NCBI RefSeq assembly: GCF_030503735.1
Contig: NZ_CP073096.1
Location: 1,674,001-1,738,000, forward strand
DNA: 64,000 nt
Reading direction: 5' to 3'
Source of the DNA: Corynebacterium tuberculostearicum
Lineage (GTDB): Bacteria; Actinomycetota; Actinomycetes; Mycobacteriales; Mycobacteriaceae
Shown here one piece after another: positions 21,676 through 29,439 of the stretch. A model generated the notes under the pieces. The model saw only the letters and a list, made by a program, of their open reading frames with translations, had not been told where the DNA came from and made no database searches. The translations under genes were made by a program, and so were the position numbers. How positions within the stretch are numbered: the stretch's first letter is position 1; the number at the start of each line of letters is the position of its first letter.

Positions 21676-21694
21676 GGTGCGGCGATTCCGCACC
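21676..21694 (-). promoter_or_regulatory. Hairpin in the 5' untranslated region of cspA
   Basis: GGTGCGG (21676-21682) and CCGCACC (21688-21694) form a seven-pair stem with a five-base loop, 27 bases upstream of the cspA start. Cold-shock leader hairpins often change translation with temperature, but this is inference here. Confidence 0.45.
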
Positions 21695-21828
21695 AAGGGA
21701 GGTTTCGGTAAATGCGTCCTTTAGCAGTACCTTAAAGTGTAAACACCGCACCAAGACATCATTGGCCTCATATCAGTGTGACACGTTCCACGCCAAAGCG
21801 ATAGACCAAACTCACGAGGGGGTAAAAA

Positions 21829-24192
21829 TTGACTCACCCGGAAACGGATAATCCCTTGGGAGAAGAGCTCCTCGAGTTCATCCAGCGCCGCCTCGATGAG
21901 TCCACTCTCACATTTCAGACCACCCTGCCGCCGCAGCGTGCGCAGTATGCCGGGTGGCCCGAGTGGGTGCTGCCGCAGTTGCGGGAAAAGCTGGTAGAAG
22001 GGGGCGTCGGCAAGCTGTATAGCCACCAAGCGGAGCTGGCGCAGGCGGCCTGGGCCGGCGAGGATGCGGTGATTTCTACCGGTACGTCCTCGGGAAAGTC
22101 CCTGGGCTACCAGCTGCCCATTTTGAGCCGACTGGCGCAGGAGTCGACCGCCTGCGCGCTGTATCTCACCCCCACCAAGGCGCTGGGATCGGACCAGCTG
22201 CAGGCGGTGCTCGAGCTGTGCCGGGGCATTCCGGCGCTCAAGGGTGTGGTGCCCTCGCCCTATGACGGCGATACGCCGCAAGAATCCCGCGCGGGCGTGC
22301 GCGATCATTCGCGGTTCATTTTCTCCAATCCGGATATGGTGCATATGTCGCTGCTTGCGGCGCATGCGCGGTGGGCGAGACTGCTGCGGCACCTGGAGTT
22401 CATTGTCATCGATGAATGCCATTCCTACCGGGGCGTATTTGGCGCGAACGTGGCGCTGGTGCTGCGGCGCCTGCTGCGCTTGTGCGCGCACTATGGCTCG
22501 CGGCCGACGGTAATTTATGCCTCGGCCACTATGAAGGACCCGGGCCGGCATGCGCAGCGCCTTACCGGCCGGCGCGCCCGCGCGATTACGGAGGACACCG
22601 CCCCCACCGGCGCGCGCACCGTGGCGCTATGGGAACCGGGTTTTATCGAGGGGGCCGAGGGCGAGCACGGGGCTCCGGTGCGCCGCGCCGCCACCACCGA
22701 GGCGGCCGAGATGATGGCCTCCTTCATCGCCGAGGGCGCGCGCACCATGACCTTTGTGCGTTCGCGCCGCTCGGCCGAGGTCGTGGCCATGCGTGCGGCC
22801 GAGGTGCTCTCCGGTAGCCTTGGCCGGCCCGATTTTGCCCAGCGCATCGCCGCCTATCGCGCTGGTTACCTGGCCGAGGACCGCCGCAAGTTGGAGCGCG
22901 CGCTTGATGACGCCTCCTTGCTCGGTGTCGCCACCACCTCCGCCCTCGAGTTGGGCATCGACGTCGGAGGTCTCGATGCCGTGGTCACGGCCGGTTTCCC
23001 GGGGACCGTCGCAAGCTTTTGGCAGCAGGCAGGGCGCGCCGGCCGCCGCGGGCAGGGCTCGCTCGTAGTGCTCATCGCCCGCGACGAGCCGATGGATACC
23101 TACCTGGTGCACCACCCGGAGGCACTGCTGGGTCGGCCCGTGGAGGCCAGCGTATTCAACCCGGCCAATCCGTATATCCTCTTCGGCCATGTCTATTGCG
23201 CCGCGGTAGAAAAGCCGCTGGATGATGCCACGATTGCCGCCTGGGGCGCCCAGGATGTGGTTTACCAGCTGGCCGAGTCTGGCCTGCTGCGCCGCCGCGA
23301 GCGCGGCTGGTTCGCCGTGCCCATCCCTGCGCATTCGCCGGAGGAGCTCTCCCCGGAGACGGCACATACTGCGGTTTCGCTGCGCGGCGGGGCGGGCGAA
23401 GAAGTAATGATCGTGGATTCTTCCGACGGCCGACTGCTCGGCACCATCGATGCCACCCGCGCCACCAACCAGGTCCACCCCGGCGCGGTGTACCTGCACC
23501 AAGGCGAGAGTTTTGTCATTGAGGAGCTCATCCTCAGCGATTACCTGGCGCTGGCCCGCCCCGAGGCACCGGCTTATTCCACGACTCCGCGCTCCACCAC
23601 GGATATCCGCGTCCTGCGCGAGGCCGATAACCTGGTCAATTACTCCCCGGGGCTGTGGGTAGCGGACGTGGAAGTAGAGGTCACCGACCGCGTCACCGGC
23701 TACCAGGTGCGGCTTGCCGACGGCACCATTGGCGACGATATCCCCCTCGATCTCCCCGAGCAACGCCTGGTCACCCGGGCAGTGGCCTATACCATCGACC
23801 CAATGGCGCTTTCCGCCATGGGTGTGACGGCCTCCGATACTCCTGGCACGCTGCACGCGGCCGAGCACGCCGCCATTGGCCTGCTGCCGCTTATCGCCAC
23901 CTGTGACCGCTGGGATATCGGCGGCGTTTCCACCGCGCTGCACCCCGATACGCAATTGCCTACCGTCTTTGTCTACGACGGCCACCCCGGCGGCGCCGGT
24001 TTTGCCGAGGAGGGCTTTCGCCGCTTCCCCGAATGGATCGAGGCCACCTTCGAGGCGGTGCGCTCCTGCCCTTGTGAATCCGGGTGCCCGTCGTGCGTGC
24101 AATCGCCCAAGTGCGGTAACGGAAATAACCCGCTGAGCAAAGATGGCTCCATCAAACTACTCGGCGCACTGGTCACCATGACGCAGGGTTAG
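21829..24192 (+). CDS. DEAD/DEAH-box helicase with C-terminal DUF1998 zinc module (MrfA/YprA-like)
   Basis: A 787-residue superfamily 2 helicase. Motif I is TGTSSGKSLGYQLP, motif II FIVIDECHSYRG (DECH), motif III YASATM, motif VI QQAGRAGRRGQG. The C-terminus carries the DUF1998 four-cysteine module (CPCESGCPSC...KCGNGNNPLSK). The layout matches Bacillus MrfA/YprA, a 3'-5' DNA helicase acting in repair of mitomycin-type damage; that role is inferred. The start is TTG 21829 behind GAGGGGG (eight bases), an uncommon start codon. The upstream neighbour is cspA on the other strand. Confidence 0.9.
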   Translation: MTHPETDNPLGEELLEFIQRRLDESTLTFQTTLPPQRAQYAGWPEWVLPQLREKLVEGGVGKLYSHQAELAQAAWAGEDAVISTGTSSGKSLGYQLPILSRLAQESTACALYLTPTKALGSDQLQAVLELCRGIPALKGVVPSPYDGDTPQESRAGVRDHSRFIFSNPDMVHMSLLAAHARWARLLRHLEFIVIDECHSYRGVFGANVALVLRRLLRLCAHYGSRPTVIYASATMKDPGRHAQRLTGRRARAITEDTAPTGARTVALWEPGFIEGAEGEHGAPVRRAATTEAAEMMASFIAEGARTMTFVRSRRSAEVVAMRAAEVLSGSLGRPDFAQRIAAYRAGYLAEDRRKLERALDDASLLGVATTSALELGIDVGGLDAVVTAGFPGTVASFWQQAGRAGRRGQGSLVVLIARDEPMDTYLVHHPEALLGRPVEASVFNPANPYILFGHVYCAAVEKPLDDATIAAWGAQDVVYQLAESGLLRRRERGWFAVPIPAHSPEELSPETAHTAVSLRGGAGEEVMIVDSSDGRLLGTIDATRATNQVHPGAVYLHQGESFVIEELILSDYLALARPEAPAYSTTPRSTTDIRVLREADNLVNYSPGLWVADVEVEVTDRVTGYQVRLADGTIGDDIPLDLPEQRLVTRAVAYTIDPMALSAMGVTASDTPGTLHAAEHAAIGLLPLIATCDRWDIGGVSTALHPDTQLPTVFVYDGHPGGAGFAEEGFRRFPEWIEATFEAVRSCPCESGCPSCVQSPKCGNGNNPLSKDGSIKLLGALVTMTQG

Positions 24193-24254
24193 CCGCGACT
24201 TAAGCAATTTTTCCTTTTTCTTCTTTCGGGGCTGATTTGTCGAGCTCGCCCTCT

Positions 24255-24437
24255 TTAAACTCTGGGGCCAAATCCCACAGTGTGTTGATAAAGATCGATA
24301 CACCACTGCGCAATTCCCCACCATCTATCTTTTTCCCGCCTACGATCCGATTTGATTTCTTCCCGTACCTTTCGGCGATATTCCCGCCAAGCAATGAAGC
24401 CCGCCACAGCCGCCACTACGGTAGGAATAAGCCGCAC
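24255..24437 (-). CDS. Small basic membrane-anchored protein, possibly frameshifted
   Basis: A 60-residue reading frame: one N-terminal hydrophobic segment (LIPTVVAAVAGFIAWREY), then a strongly basic stretch (RRKVREEIKSDRRREKDRWW) and AQWCIDL. AGGAGG lies two bases before an ATG at 24440 and five before the GTG at 24437, so it is translated. It follows the TadE-like genes on the same strand. The last ten residues look unlike a natural end, and a second frame (stop at 24200) continues smoothly if one T is removed near 24284. The gene may therefore be a frameshifted or longer protein of about 80 residues. Function unknown. Confidence 0.5.
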   Translation of the reverse strand: MRLIPTVVAAVAGFIAWREYRRKVREEIKSDRRREKDRWWGIAQWCIDLYQHTVGFGPRV

Positions 24438-24454
24438 CATTGCCTCCTGCCAGC

Positions 24455-24781
24455 TCAGACCGGACCGGCCTTCGCCTGAGTGGACCGGCCACGGACCGTG
24501 GCGGTGACGATGACGTCGCGGCCGGATTCGGCGCAGGTTTCTAAGGTGGCGCCGTTGAGCACGGCGGTATCGCTTGCAACAGTGCAGGCATCCTCGCCGG
24601 TGGCGAGGGCCCAGGCACCGGCCACCGCCGCGAGATCGGCCGCCACTTGGGCCTCGTGTCGCGCGGCCACGCGCGAGCCCACTGCCGCCACGATAAGCAG
24701 CAGGCTCACAATCGCGACGATGATGCCGGCCGCGGCAATGGTGGCATAGCCTTCCTCGCCAAGGCGCCTCGTCCTATTCAT
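24455..24781 (-). CDS. TadE-like secreted/pseudopilin protein (Rv3654c type)
   Basis: A 108-residue protein with one N-terminal membrane segment (TIAAAGIIVAIVSLLLIVAA) preceded by GEEGYA, then an exported domain with two cysteines that could form a disulfide (DACTVAS and TCAES). It corresponds to the Rv3654c-like TadE/TadG-like proteins that always end actinobacterial tad clusters. The Gly-cleavage context is kept but the +5 Glu of true pilins is absent. It overlaps the upstream tadE-like gene by eight bases, which indicates translational coupling. Confidence 0.75.
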   Translation of the reverse strand: MNRTRRLGEEGYATIAAAGIIVAIVSLLLIVAAVGSRVAARHEAQVAADLAAVAGAWALATGEDACTVASDTAVLNGATLETCAESGRDVIVTATVRGRSTQAKAGPV

Positions 24782-25088
24782 TTCCGCCCACCTCGGCTGG
24801 AAATACGGCCTCGGAGCGCATGGTGCCTATGGGGGCATCCACGCTTACCGACGCCCTCACCAGCCCACCATTTTCCTCCACGCTGACCTGGGCATCCTCG
24901 CGTGCTGGGTGGTATTCGACGCCGATGGCGTGCGAACGCGCGGCCGCGCCCGCCATGTCCACCGCGGCGATATAGGACGCCATCGTGGCAATGGCACCCG
25001 CTATTCCCGCCGCAACCAAGACCAGGGAGCTTAAAGCCAAGGCGGCCTCGATGGTCACGGAGCCATCGTCATCAAATACCCTGTGCAT
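24774..25088 (-). CDS. TadE-family minor pilin-like protein
   Basis: A 104-residue protein with DDDGSVTIEAALAL at its start: Gly followed by a hydrophobic helix with Glu at +5, the class of motif cut by prepilin peptidases. A single membrane helix (LSSLVLVAAGIAGAIATMA) leads to a short exported domain. This is the TadE-type minor pilin of the Rv3655c position. AAAGGAGG is one base before the ATG at 25091 and four before the ATG at 25088, so the second is the likelier start. It overlaps the next gene and follows the DUF4244 pilin. Confidence 0.75.
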   Translation of the reverse strand: MHRVFDDDGSVTIEAALALSSLVLVAAGIAGAIATMASYIAAVDMAGAAARSHAIGVEYHPAREDAQVSVEENGGLVRASVSVDAPIGTMRSEAVFPAEVGGNE

Positions 25089-25143
25089 CATTCCTCCTTT
25101 CTGCCGGCAGGCTGGGCCCGCCGGCCGCGGTTAGAGAGCAGCG

Positions 25144-25332
25144 CTAGCTCGGGGTATTCGATAGGGCGTCGGTAATAATGCCCTCGATGGCGTCGACCAC
25201 CCCGCCGCCGTTGATGACCATGTAGAGCACCCCGGCAAGCGCAGCGGCCGCCAGAGAGCCCATAGCGTATTCAATGGTGCTCATCCCCTCGTCATTGCGG
25301 ATGAGCTGGGAATACTTATTAAGTGCGTGCAT
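25144..25332 (-). CDS. Flp-type major pilin candidate (DUF4244)
   Basis: A 62-residue DUF4244 protein. NDEGMSTIEYAMG gives the Flp prepilin pattern: Gly at -1, Glu at +5 and Tyr at +6, followed by a single hydrophobic helix of about 20 residues and a short tail. This is the arrangement of processed Flp pilins and of the Rv3656c-type proteins of actinobacteria. It has its own AGGA site and lies between tadC and the TadE genes. It is the best candidate for the main fibre subunit of this tad system. Confidence 0.8.
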   Translation of the reverse strand: MHALNKYSQLIRNDEGMSTIEYAMGSLAAAALAGVLYMVINGGGVVDAIEGIITDALSNTPS

Positions 25333-25356
25333 GTTTATTGTCCTTTCTGATGATGT

Positions 25357-25953
25357 TTAAAGAAGTTGCGCGCCCAAACTGATGACTACGGGCGCAAGTC
25401 CTAGAACGATGAATGCTGGCAGGAAGCACACCGCCAGCGGGAGGGCAATGAATACTCCTGCGCGCTCCGCCTGCGCTGTGGCGTGAGCGGATGCTTCCGC
25501 GCGCAAAGAAGTACAGATTCGTTGGCATCCGGCCGCGATGGTGGCGCCGGATTGGCCCGACATGATGACAAGCTGCGCTAAATCCCCCAGCCCCGCGTGA
25601 CCCTTCATGTGACCCCACGCGGAGTGCATGGGAACTCCCACGCCAAGCAGGGCGGAGACGGTCTCCCACAGGTCCTTAGTCTGGGTATCCGCGGTGCGGG
25701 CTACCGCGGAGGTAGCGCCGTGCACGGACAGCCCTGCGGCCAGGCACGCTGCGAAAAGTTCGACGTCGCCGGCTACTGCCAGTGGGTCCAGCGGTGCTGC
25801 GGGCTTGAGTTTGCTTATCAGTCCCCCGCGCGCGGTCGGGCCATCGCGCGGGGTCTTGGCGGTGGCCTCGGTGGTGTGCGCAGCGGCTAGCCGGCCAATG
25901 TGCGACGGAAGGCCAACAAGGGCGGCTAGGGCCACAAAAATGAGCGGGGTCAT
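25357..25953 (-). CDS. tadC: Tad/type II secretion F-domain membrane protein (TadC)
   Basis: A 198-residue inner membrane platform protein of the T2SF family. Hydrophobic segments lie at the start (LIFVALAALVGLPSHIG) and end (VFIALPLAVCFLPAFIVLGLAPVVISLG), enclosing the F-domain helices (ELFAACLAAGLSVHGATSAVA and GVPMHSAWG). I start at ATG 25953 because it overlaps the tadB stop in an ATGA arrangement; the longer frame runs antisense through tadB. The protein is short compared with proteobacterial TadC, as is normal for the actinobacterial form. Confidence 0.85.
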   Translation of the reverse strand: MTPLIFVALAALVGLPSHIGRLAAAHTTEATAKTPRDGPTARGGLISKLKPAAPLDPLAVAGDVELFAACLAAGLSVHGATSAVARTADTQTKDLWETVSALLGVGVPMHSAWGHMKGHAGLGDLAQLVIMSGQSGATIAAGCQRICTSLRAEASAHATAQAERAGVFIALPLAVCFLPAFIVLGLAPVVISLGAQLL

Positions 25954-26738
25954 GCGGCCGCCTTCCGGATGATGACGCGCGACCAGGCGAACCCGCCGCA
26001 GGCCAGTGCCACGCCGACCACGAGGAGGAGGCCGCCCAGCCCGCCGCCGAAAAGGAAACCAAGCGAATTGGCTCCCATGGCCCCTCCCATTGCGATACCG
26101 GCTATGGGCAGGCACGCAAGCACCGTGGCGGTAGCTTGGGGGCCTTGCAGGGTAGCGGAGGTGGATTGCTGGTGGTGTCGGGAGGCATCGAGGCGGCTTT
26201 GGGCCTGGTCGAGCAAGCTGGCCACCGCAATGCCGTGGTAGGTGGAAAGCTCCAGCAAGTGGCCGAGGCGAAAGAGCTCTGGCAGAGCCTTATCACCCTC
26301 CGCATCCTTTAGCGCCATGTGTGGTGGTGCGCCACGCGCGGCTAGGGTGGCCGTGGATTCTAGTGCGGCGGATACCTCGCGCGGGGTGGTAGCTGGGAGG
26401 GATTCCACGCCGCGGGCAAGTGCCCCGGCTAGCGTTGCCCCAGCGCGCAAATCCGCAGTGACCACGCCCAGGTAGGCAGCCAGCCCATCGCGGCCGCGGC
26501 GCTCCGCCCGGGCGGCCAAAATATCCTTCGCGTACCAGGACACGCACCATGCGATAATGGCGGCGGCGATGGCAATGCTGATGCGCCCCACCGAGTAGAA
26601 CACTAGGCTGCCGCAAAATACCGCGCCCAGGATGACCACCGAGCTGGCATGAACCCGGCGCGTGGCGGACGCCAGGCGGCCAGCGATTGAAGGCGCGGGC
26701 GCGAGTAGTGCGGCGGCGAGCAGGAGGAAGCTAAGCAT
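25950..26738 (-). CDS. tadB: Tad/type II secretion F-domain membrane protein (TadB)
   Basis: A 262-residue T2SF-family protein that with TadC forms the membrane platform for pilus assembly. It has N-terminal helices (MLSFLLLAAALLAPAP, VILGAVFCGSLVFYSVG), the F-domain (ADLRAGATLAGALARGVESLP), and C-terminal helices ending at ARSVIIRKAAA-like basic residues. I start at ATG 26738, which lies inside the last codons of tadA, rather than at the longer 26807 start. The gene overlaps both neighbours by a few bases, typical for a tightly coupled operon. Confidence 0.85.
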   Translation of the reverse strand: MLSFLLLAAALLAPAPSIAGRLASATRRVHASSVVILGAVFCGSLVFYSVGRISIAIAAAIIAWCVSWYAKDILAARAERRGRDGLAAYLGVVTADLRAGATLAGALARGVESLPATTPREVSAALESTATLAARGAPPHMALKDAEGDKALPELFRLGHLLELSTYHGIAVASLLDQAQSRLDASRHHQQSTSATLQGPQATATVLACLPIAGIAMGGAMGANSLGFLFGGGLGGLLLVVGVALACGGFAWSRVIIRKAAA

Positions 26739-27909
26739 GGCTAACCCCCTCGACGTGCTGGCCCAGTACCTGCGCGGAGAAGTCCGCAAACCCGTCTGTT
26801 GGGCCATGTTCGGCGCTCCAAATGATGCGCGGGGTCACCGGGTTTCCCTCCAGCAGGCCGATGTGGGCGAGGCGGCGGCCCTGCGAAGTGCGCTCCATCG
26901 TAAGAACCATGTGTACGGCTGCTGCCAATTGCGAGTGCAGCGCCGCGCGGTCCAAGCCGCCGAGGGCGGCGAGGGCTTCCATGCGGGCGGGGACCTCGAA
27001 GAGCGAATTGGCGTGTAGCGTACCGGCGCCGCCATCGTGGCCAGTATTGAGCGCGGCCAGGAGATCGACCACTTCGCTGCCGCGGATCTCGCCCACTACG
27101 ATGCGGTCCGGCCGCATGCGCAGCGCTTGGCGCAAAAGCTGCGACATCGTCACTTCACCGCTGCCCTCGGCGTTGGCTCGGCGTGAGACCATACTGACGC
27201 AGTGCGGGTGGTGGGGTGCAAGCTCGGCGGTGTCCTCGATGACGAGGATGCGTTCGCGCTCAGAGACGGTTCCTAGCAGCGCGGATAGCAAGGTAGTTTT
27301 GCCGGAACCGGTGCCGCCGATAACCAAGAACGAGATGCGCTTGTCCACCACGGCGCGCAGCAGCGTCGCAATGTCTTCTGGGACCGTGCCGTTGTCCACT
27401 AGCTGGGGCAAGGTGGTCTGTGCTTGGCGCAGTACGCGCAGGCTCAGGCAGGTGCCTGCCACCGCGGGCGGGCTTAGCAGCGCGTGCACGCGCAGCACTG
27501 CACCATCGGGGCGGGTGACGCGGCCATCGGCAAAAGGCTGTGCATCATCAAGTCGTGTCCCAGACGCGGCCACGAGCCTACTGGCCAGCTGGCGGACTTC
27601 GGCATCATCCCGGAAGGTGATGTCGGTTCGCTCCAAACCCTCGCCGCGGTCCATGAATACCGCATGCGGCCCGTTAACCACGACGTCGGTAACCCCCTCG
27701 CGCCCCAACAGCGCATCCAGTGGCCCCATCCCGGTGGCGTCCTGGCGCAGGCGGCGCAAGAGATCGAGCACCGCGACATCACTAATCACCCCAGCCTCCG
27801 CGCGGATGCGCCGCGCCAGTGCCGCGGCATCCTGCACCAAATCAGGCTCGGCGGCGATAATGCGCTGCATCTTTTCGAGTGTTTCCTGCGCTGCCACCTG
27901 CTCGCTCAT
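26731..27909 (-). CDS. tadA: Tad secretion/pilus ATPase (TadA/CpaF family)
   Basis: A 392-residue hexameric ATPase that powers Tad pilus assembly. Walker A is VIGGTGSGKTTLLSALLG, followed by an ILVIEDTAEL Asp box, RANAEGSGEVTMSQLLRQALRMRPDRIVVGE (His/Arg boxes and Walker B), and a GHDGGAGTLHANS box. All catalytic elements are intact. The start ATG 27909 overlaps the ssd stop codon in ATGA form; the longer frame upstream is a shadow of ssd. Partners downstream are tadB, tadC, the DUF4244 pilin and two TadE-like proteins. Confidence 0.93.
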   Translation of the reverse strand: MSEQVAAQETLEKMQRIIAAEPDLVQDAAALARRIRAEAGVISDVAVLDLLRRLRQDATGMGPLDALLGREGVTDVVVNGPHAVFMDRGEGLERTDITFRDDAEVRQLASRLVAASGTRLDDAQPFADGRVTRPDGAVLRVHALLSPPAVAGTCLSLRVLRQAQTTLPQLVDNGTVPEDIATLLRAVVDKRISFLVIGGTGSGKTTLLSALLGTVSERERILVIEDTAELAPHHPHCVSMVSRRANAEGSGEVTMSQLLRQALRMRPDRIVVGEIRGSEVVDLLAALNTGHDGGAGTLHANSLFEVPARMEALAALGGLDRAALHSQLAAAVHMVLTMERTSQGRRLAHIGLLEGNPVTPRIIWSAEHGPTDGFADFSAQVLGQHVEGVSHA

Positions 27910-28973
27910 GCGCCCACCTCCTGCAGGACCGCACTCGCAGCCTTGCGCAAGGGAGTGGGAAGGCGCTGTGGCAGACCACCGATTTCCACCGTGCGCGTCA
28001 GCCCCCGCACCGTTGGCAGCTCTGCCAGCACTGGGCTGTGGATGATGGTTTCTACTTCCGCCGCGCTTAGCGACGCCCACTGGCGTTGCCGCAGCACCAC
28101 TACGTATCTGCACCGTGCGGCTTCCAGGCGCACAATAAGTTGCGCGGCCGACGCGGCCGACCGCACCTCCGCAGCCACGAGGATGACCACGTGGGTGCAC
28201 GCATCCGGGATGGCATCTGGGGTGCAATCCACCACGCATAATCCTTCGCCCGTATCGGCCGCGCCCACCACCCGCGCGAGTAGATCCTTGTCTAGGCGGA
28301 ACGGGTCCGCGACGGTGCTGCGCGCGGCCGAAAGTACCGCTACCCCGTCCCGTGTGCTCGGCAGCGCGCGGTAGAGGTCAGCGGCATCGATGCTGCCATC
28401 GCCCACGGTAAGCTCCGGCCAGCGTGCCCCCGGTTCCGCTTCTATGCCGAGCAGGAGGTCGAGGCCACCGGAGGACGGGGTGGCGTCGATAAGCAGGGCA
28501 CGCCCATCGTCAGAACACTTGGTGCGCGCCAACGCGGCGGCAAAGGTAGAAGCCCCCACCCCGCCGCTGGTACCAACCACGGCGATGGTGGCGCTGCCGG
28601 GCCGCGCTTCCTGTGGGGTGCCCGCCGCGGCGATGCTCGCCAGCAGCTCCTTGACCTGGGCGGGGATTAGGAAGGCGCTGTCCGCGTGGCAGGCCAACGC
28701 CGCCTCGTAGTCAATCGGTCCGGGGTCCGCGGCGAGGAAGAGCACCGGCACGGGCGCCGTGTGGGTGCGCTGCGCGGCCGCCACTACGCGGGCCATGAGG
28801 GAATCAACCAGCACGGCATAAGCGCCCGGTAGGCTGCGCGGGATATCGCGGGGATCGGTTACGGTCAGCACATCGTGGCTGGTGGCGGCCGCGGCATGGA
28901 CGGCCTCGGCGCGCAGCGCTTCATCACCAACGGCGACCACGATGGCGGCGGATTCAGGTTGTAGTGCGTTCAT
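27906..28973 (-). CDS. ssd: Septum site-determining protein Ssd / CpaE-like ATPase
   Basis: A 355-residue MinD/ParA-superfamily protein of the actinobacterial Ssd (Rv3660c) type. A receiver-like N-terminal domain (about residues 1-125) precedes the ATPase domain. Its P-loop GTSGGVGASTFAAALA deviates from the canonical KGGxGKT form, as in CpaE/Ssd proteins. ALLIDATPSSGGLDLLLG is the Walker A' and switch region. CpaE proteins localise Tad pili, while mycobacterial Ssd affects septum placement, so both roles are possible. It is the first gene of the minus-strand tad operon; the 6C RNA lies directly upstream. Confidence 0.87.
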   Translation of the reverse strand: MNALQPESAAIVVAVGDEALRAEAVHAAAATSHDVLTVTDPRDIPRSLPGAYAVLVDSLMARVVAAAQRTHTAPVPVLFLAADPGPIDYEAALACHADSAFLIPAQVKELLASIAAAGTPQEARPGSATIAVVGTSGGVGASTFAAALARTKCSDDGRALLIDATPSSGGLDLLLGIEAEPGARWPELTVGDGSIDAADLYRALPSTRDGVAVLSAARSTVADPFRLDKDLLARVVGAADTGEGLCVVDCTPDAIPDACTHVVILVAAEVRSAASAAQLIVRLEAARCRYVVVLRQRQWASLSAAEVETIIHSPVLAELPTVRGLTRTVEIGGLPQRLPTPLRKAASAVLQEVGA

Positions 28974-29127
28974 GCCTCATAGCCTGAAGCATCCGCGCAA
29001 CCGCAGCGAGGGCTCTCTGGCAGTGCTGTGGATAACTCCCCCAAAGTCACCATGTGGACGCCGTTTGGTTGCCATTTCAACCAAAAATCTGTGGATATCC
29101 CATTAACCGGCACCGCACGGCGGTAGA

Positions 29128-29231
29128 TATAGGTGACGGCCCGCGCATCGGGGGGTGTGCGCGCGGGCCGTCAGTAACCCGGCCTCGGGGGGTGAGCCGG
29201 GGCAGGCCGCTCGGTATATCGGGGCCTTGCA
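29128..29231 (-). ncRNA. 6C small RNA (actinobacterial, two C-loop hairpins)
   Basis: On the minus strand two consecutive hairpins each expose six cytosines in the loop. The first has stem CCCGGC/GCCGGG (29196-29201 with 29178-29183) and loop containing CACCCCCCG. The second has a perfect 13-pair stem (29161-29173 with 29134-29146) and again CACCCCCCG in its loop. This is the definition of the 6C RNA family. The position between ssd and the HAD gene is the same as that of the mycobacterial 6C RNA (B11) between Rv3660c and Rv3661. The start is inferred from a promoter at 29238-29266; the 3' end, after the long hairpin, is approximate. Confidence 0.87.
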
Positions 29232-29237
29232 CGCATC

Positions 29238-29266
29238 ATTATGACACGTTCGCTACCCAATCACAA
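29238..29266 (-). promoter_or_regulatory. Promoter of the 6C RNA
   Basis: On the minus strand TTGTGA (29261-29266) and CATAAT (29238-29243) are 17 bases apart, giving a transcription start near 29231, about 30 bases before the first C-loop hairpin. The remainder of the 465-base gap between ssd and the HAD gene shows no other coding potential; 28974-29127 holds the ssd upstream region. Confidence 0.7.
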
Positions 29267-29439
29267 CAGCTACTTGCAGATTTCCGCAGTCACCGCGCTG
29301 ACCTGCACCGAATACGTGTTCACTAGATTAGACTCCCACACAGACACCTAATCCCGCATCATTGACGTACAAACCACCCTTAACGGCAGCCACTTCTACA
29401 CCATTGGGCGCGCAAGACGGCTACACTCGGCAGCACATC

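Noticed and set aside
21777..21793. GlxR site upstream of the helicase/cspA pair (TGTGACACGTTCCACG)
   Set aside because: Only the left half fits the consensus; the right half has CCACG instead of TCACA.
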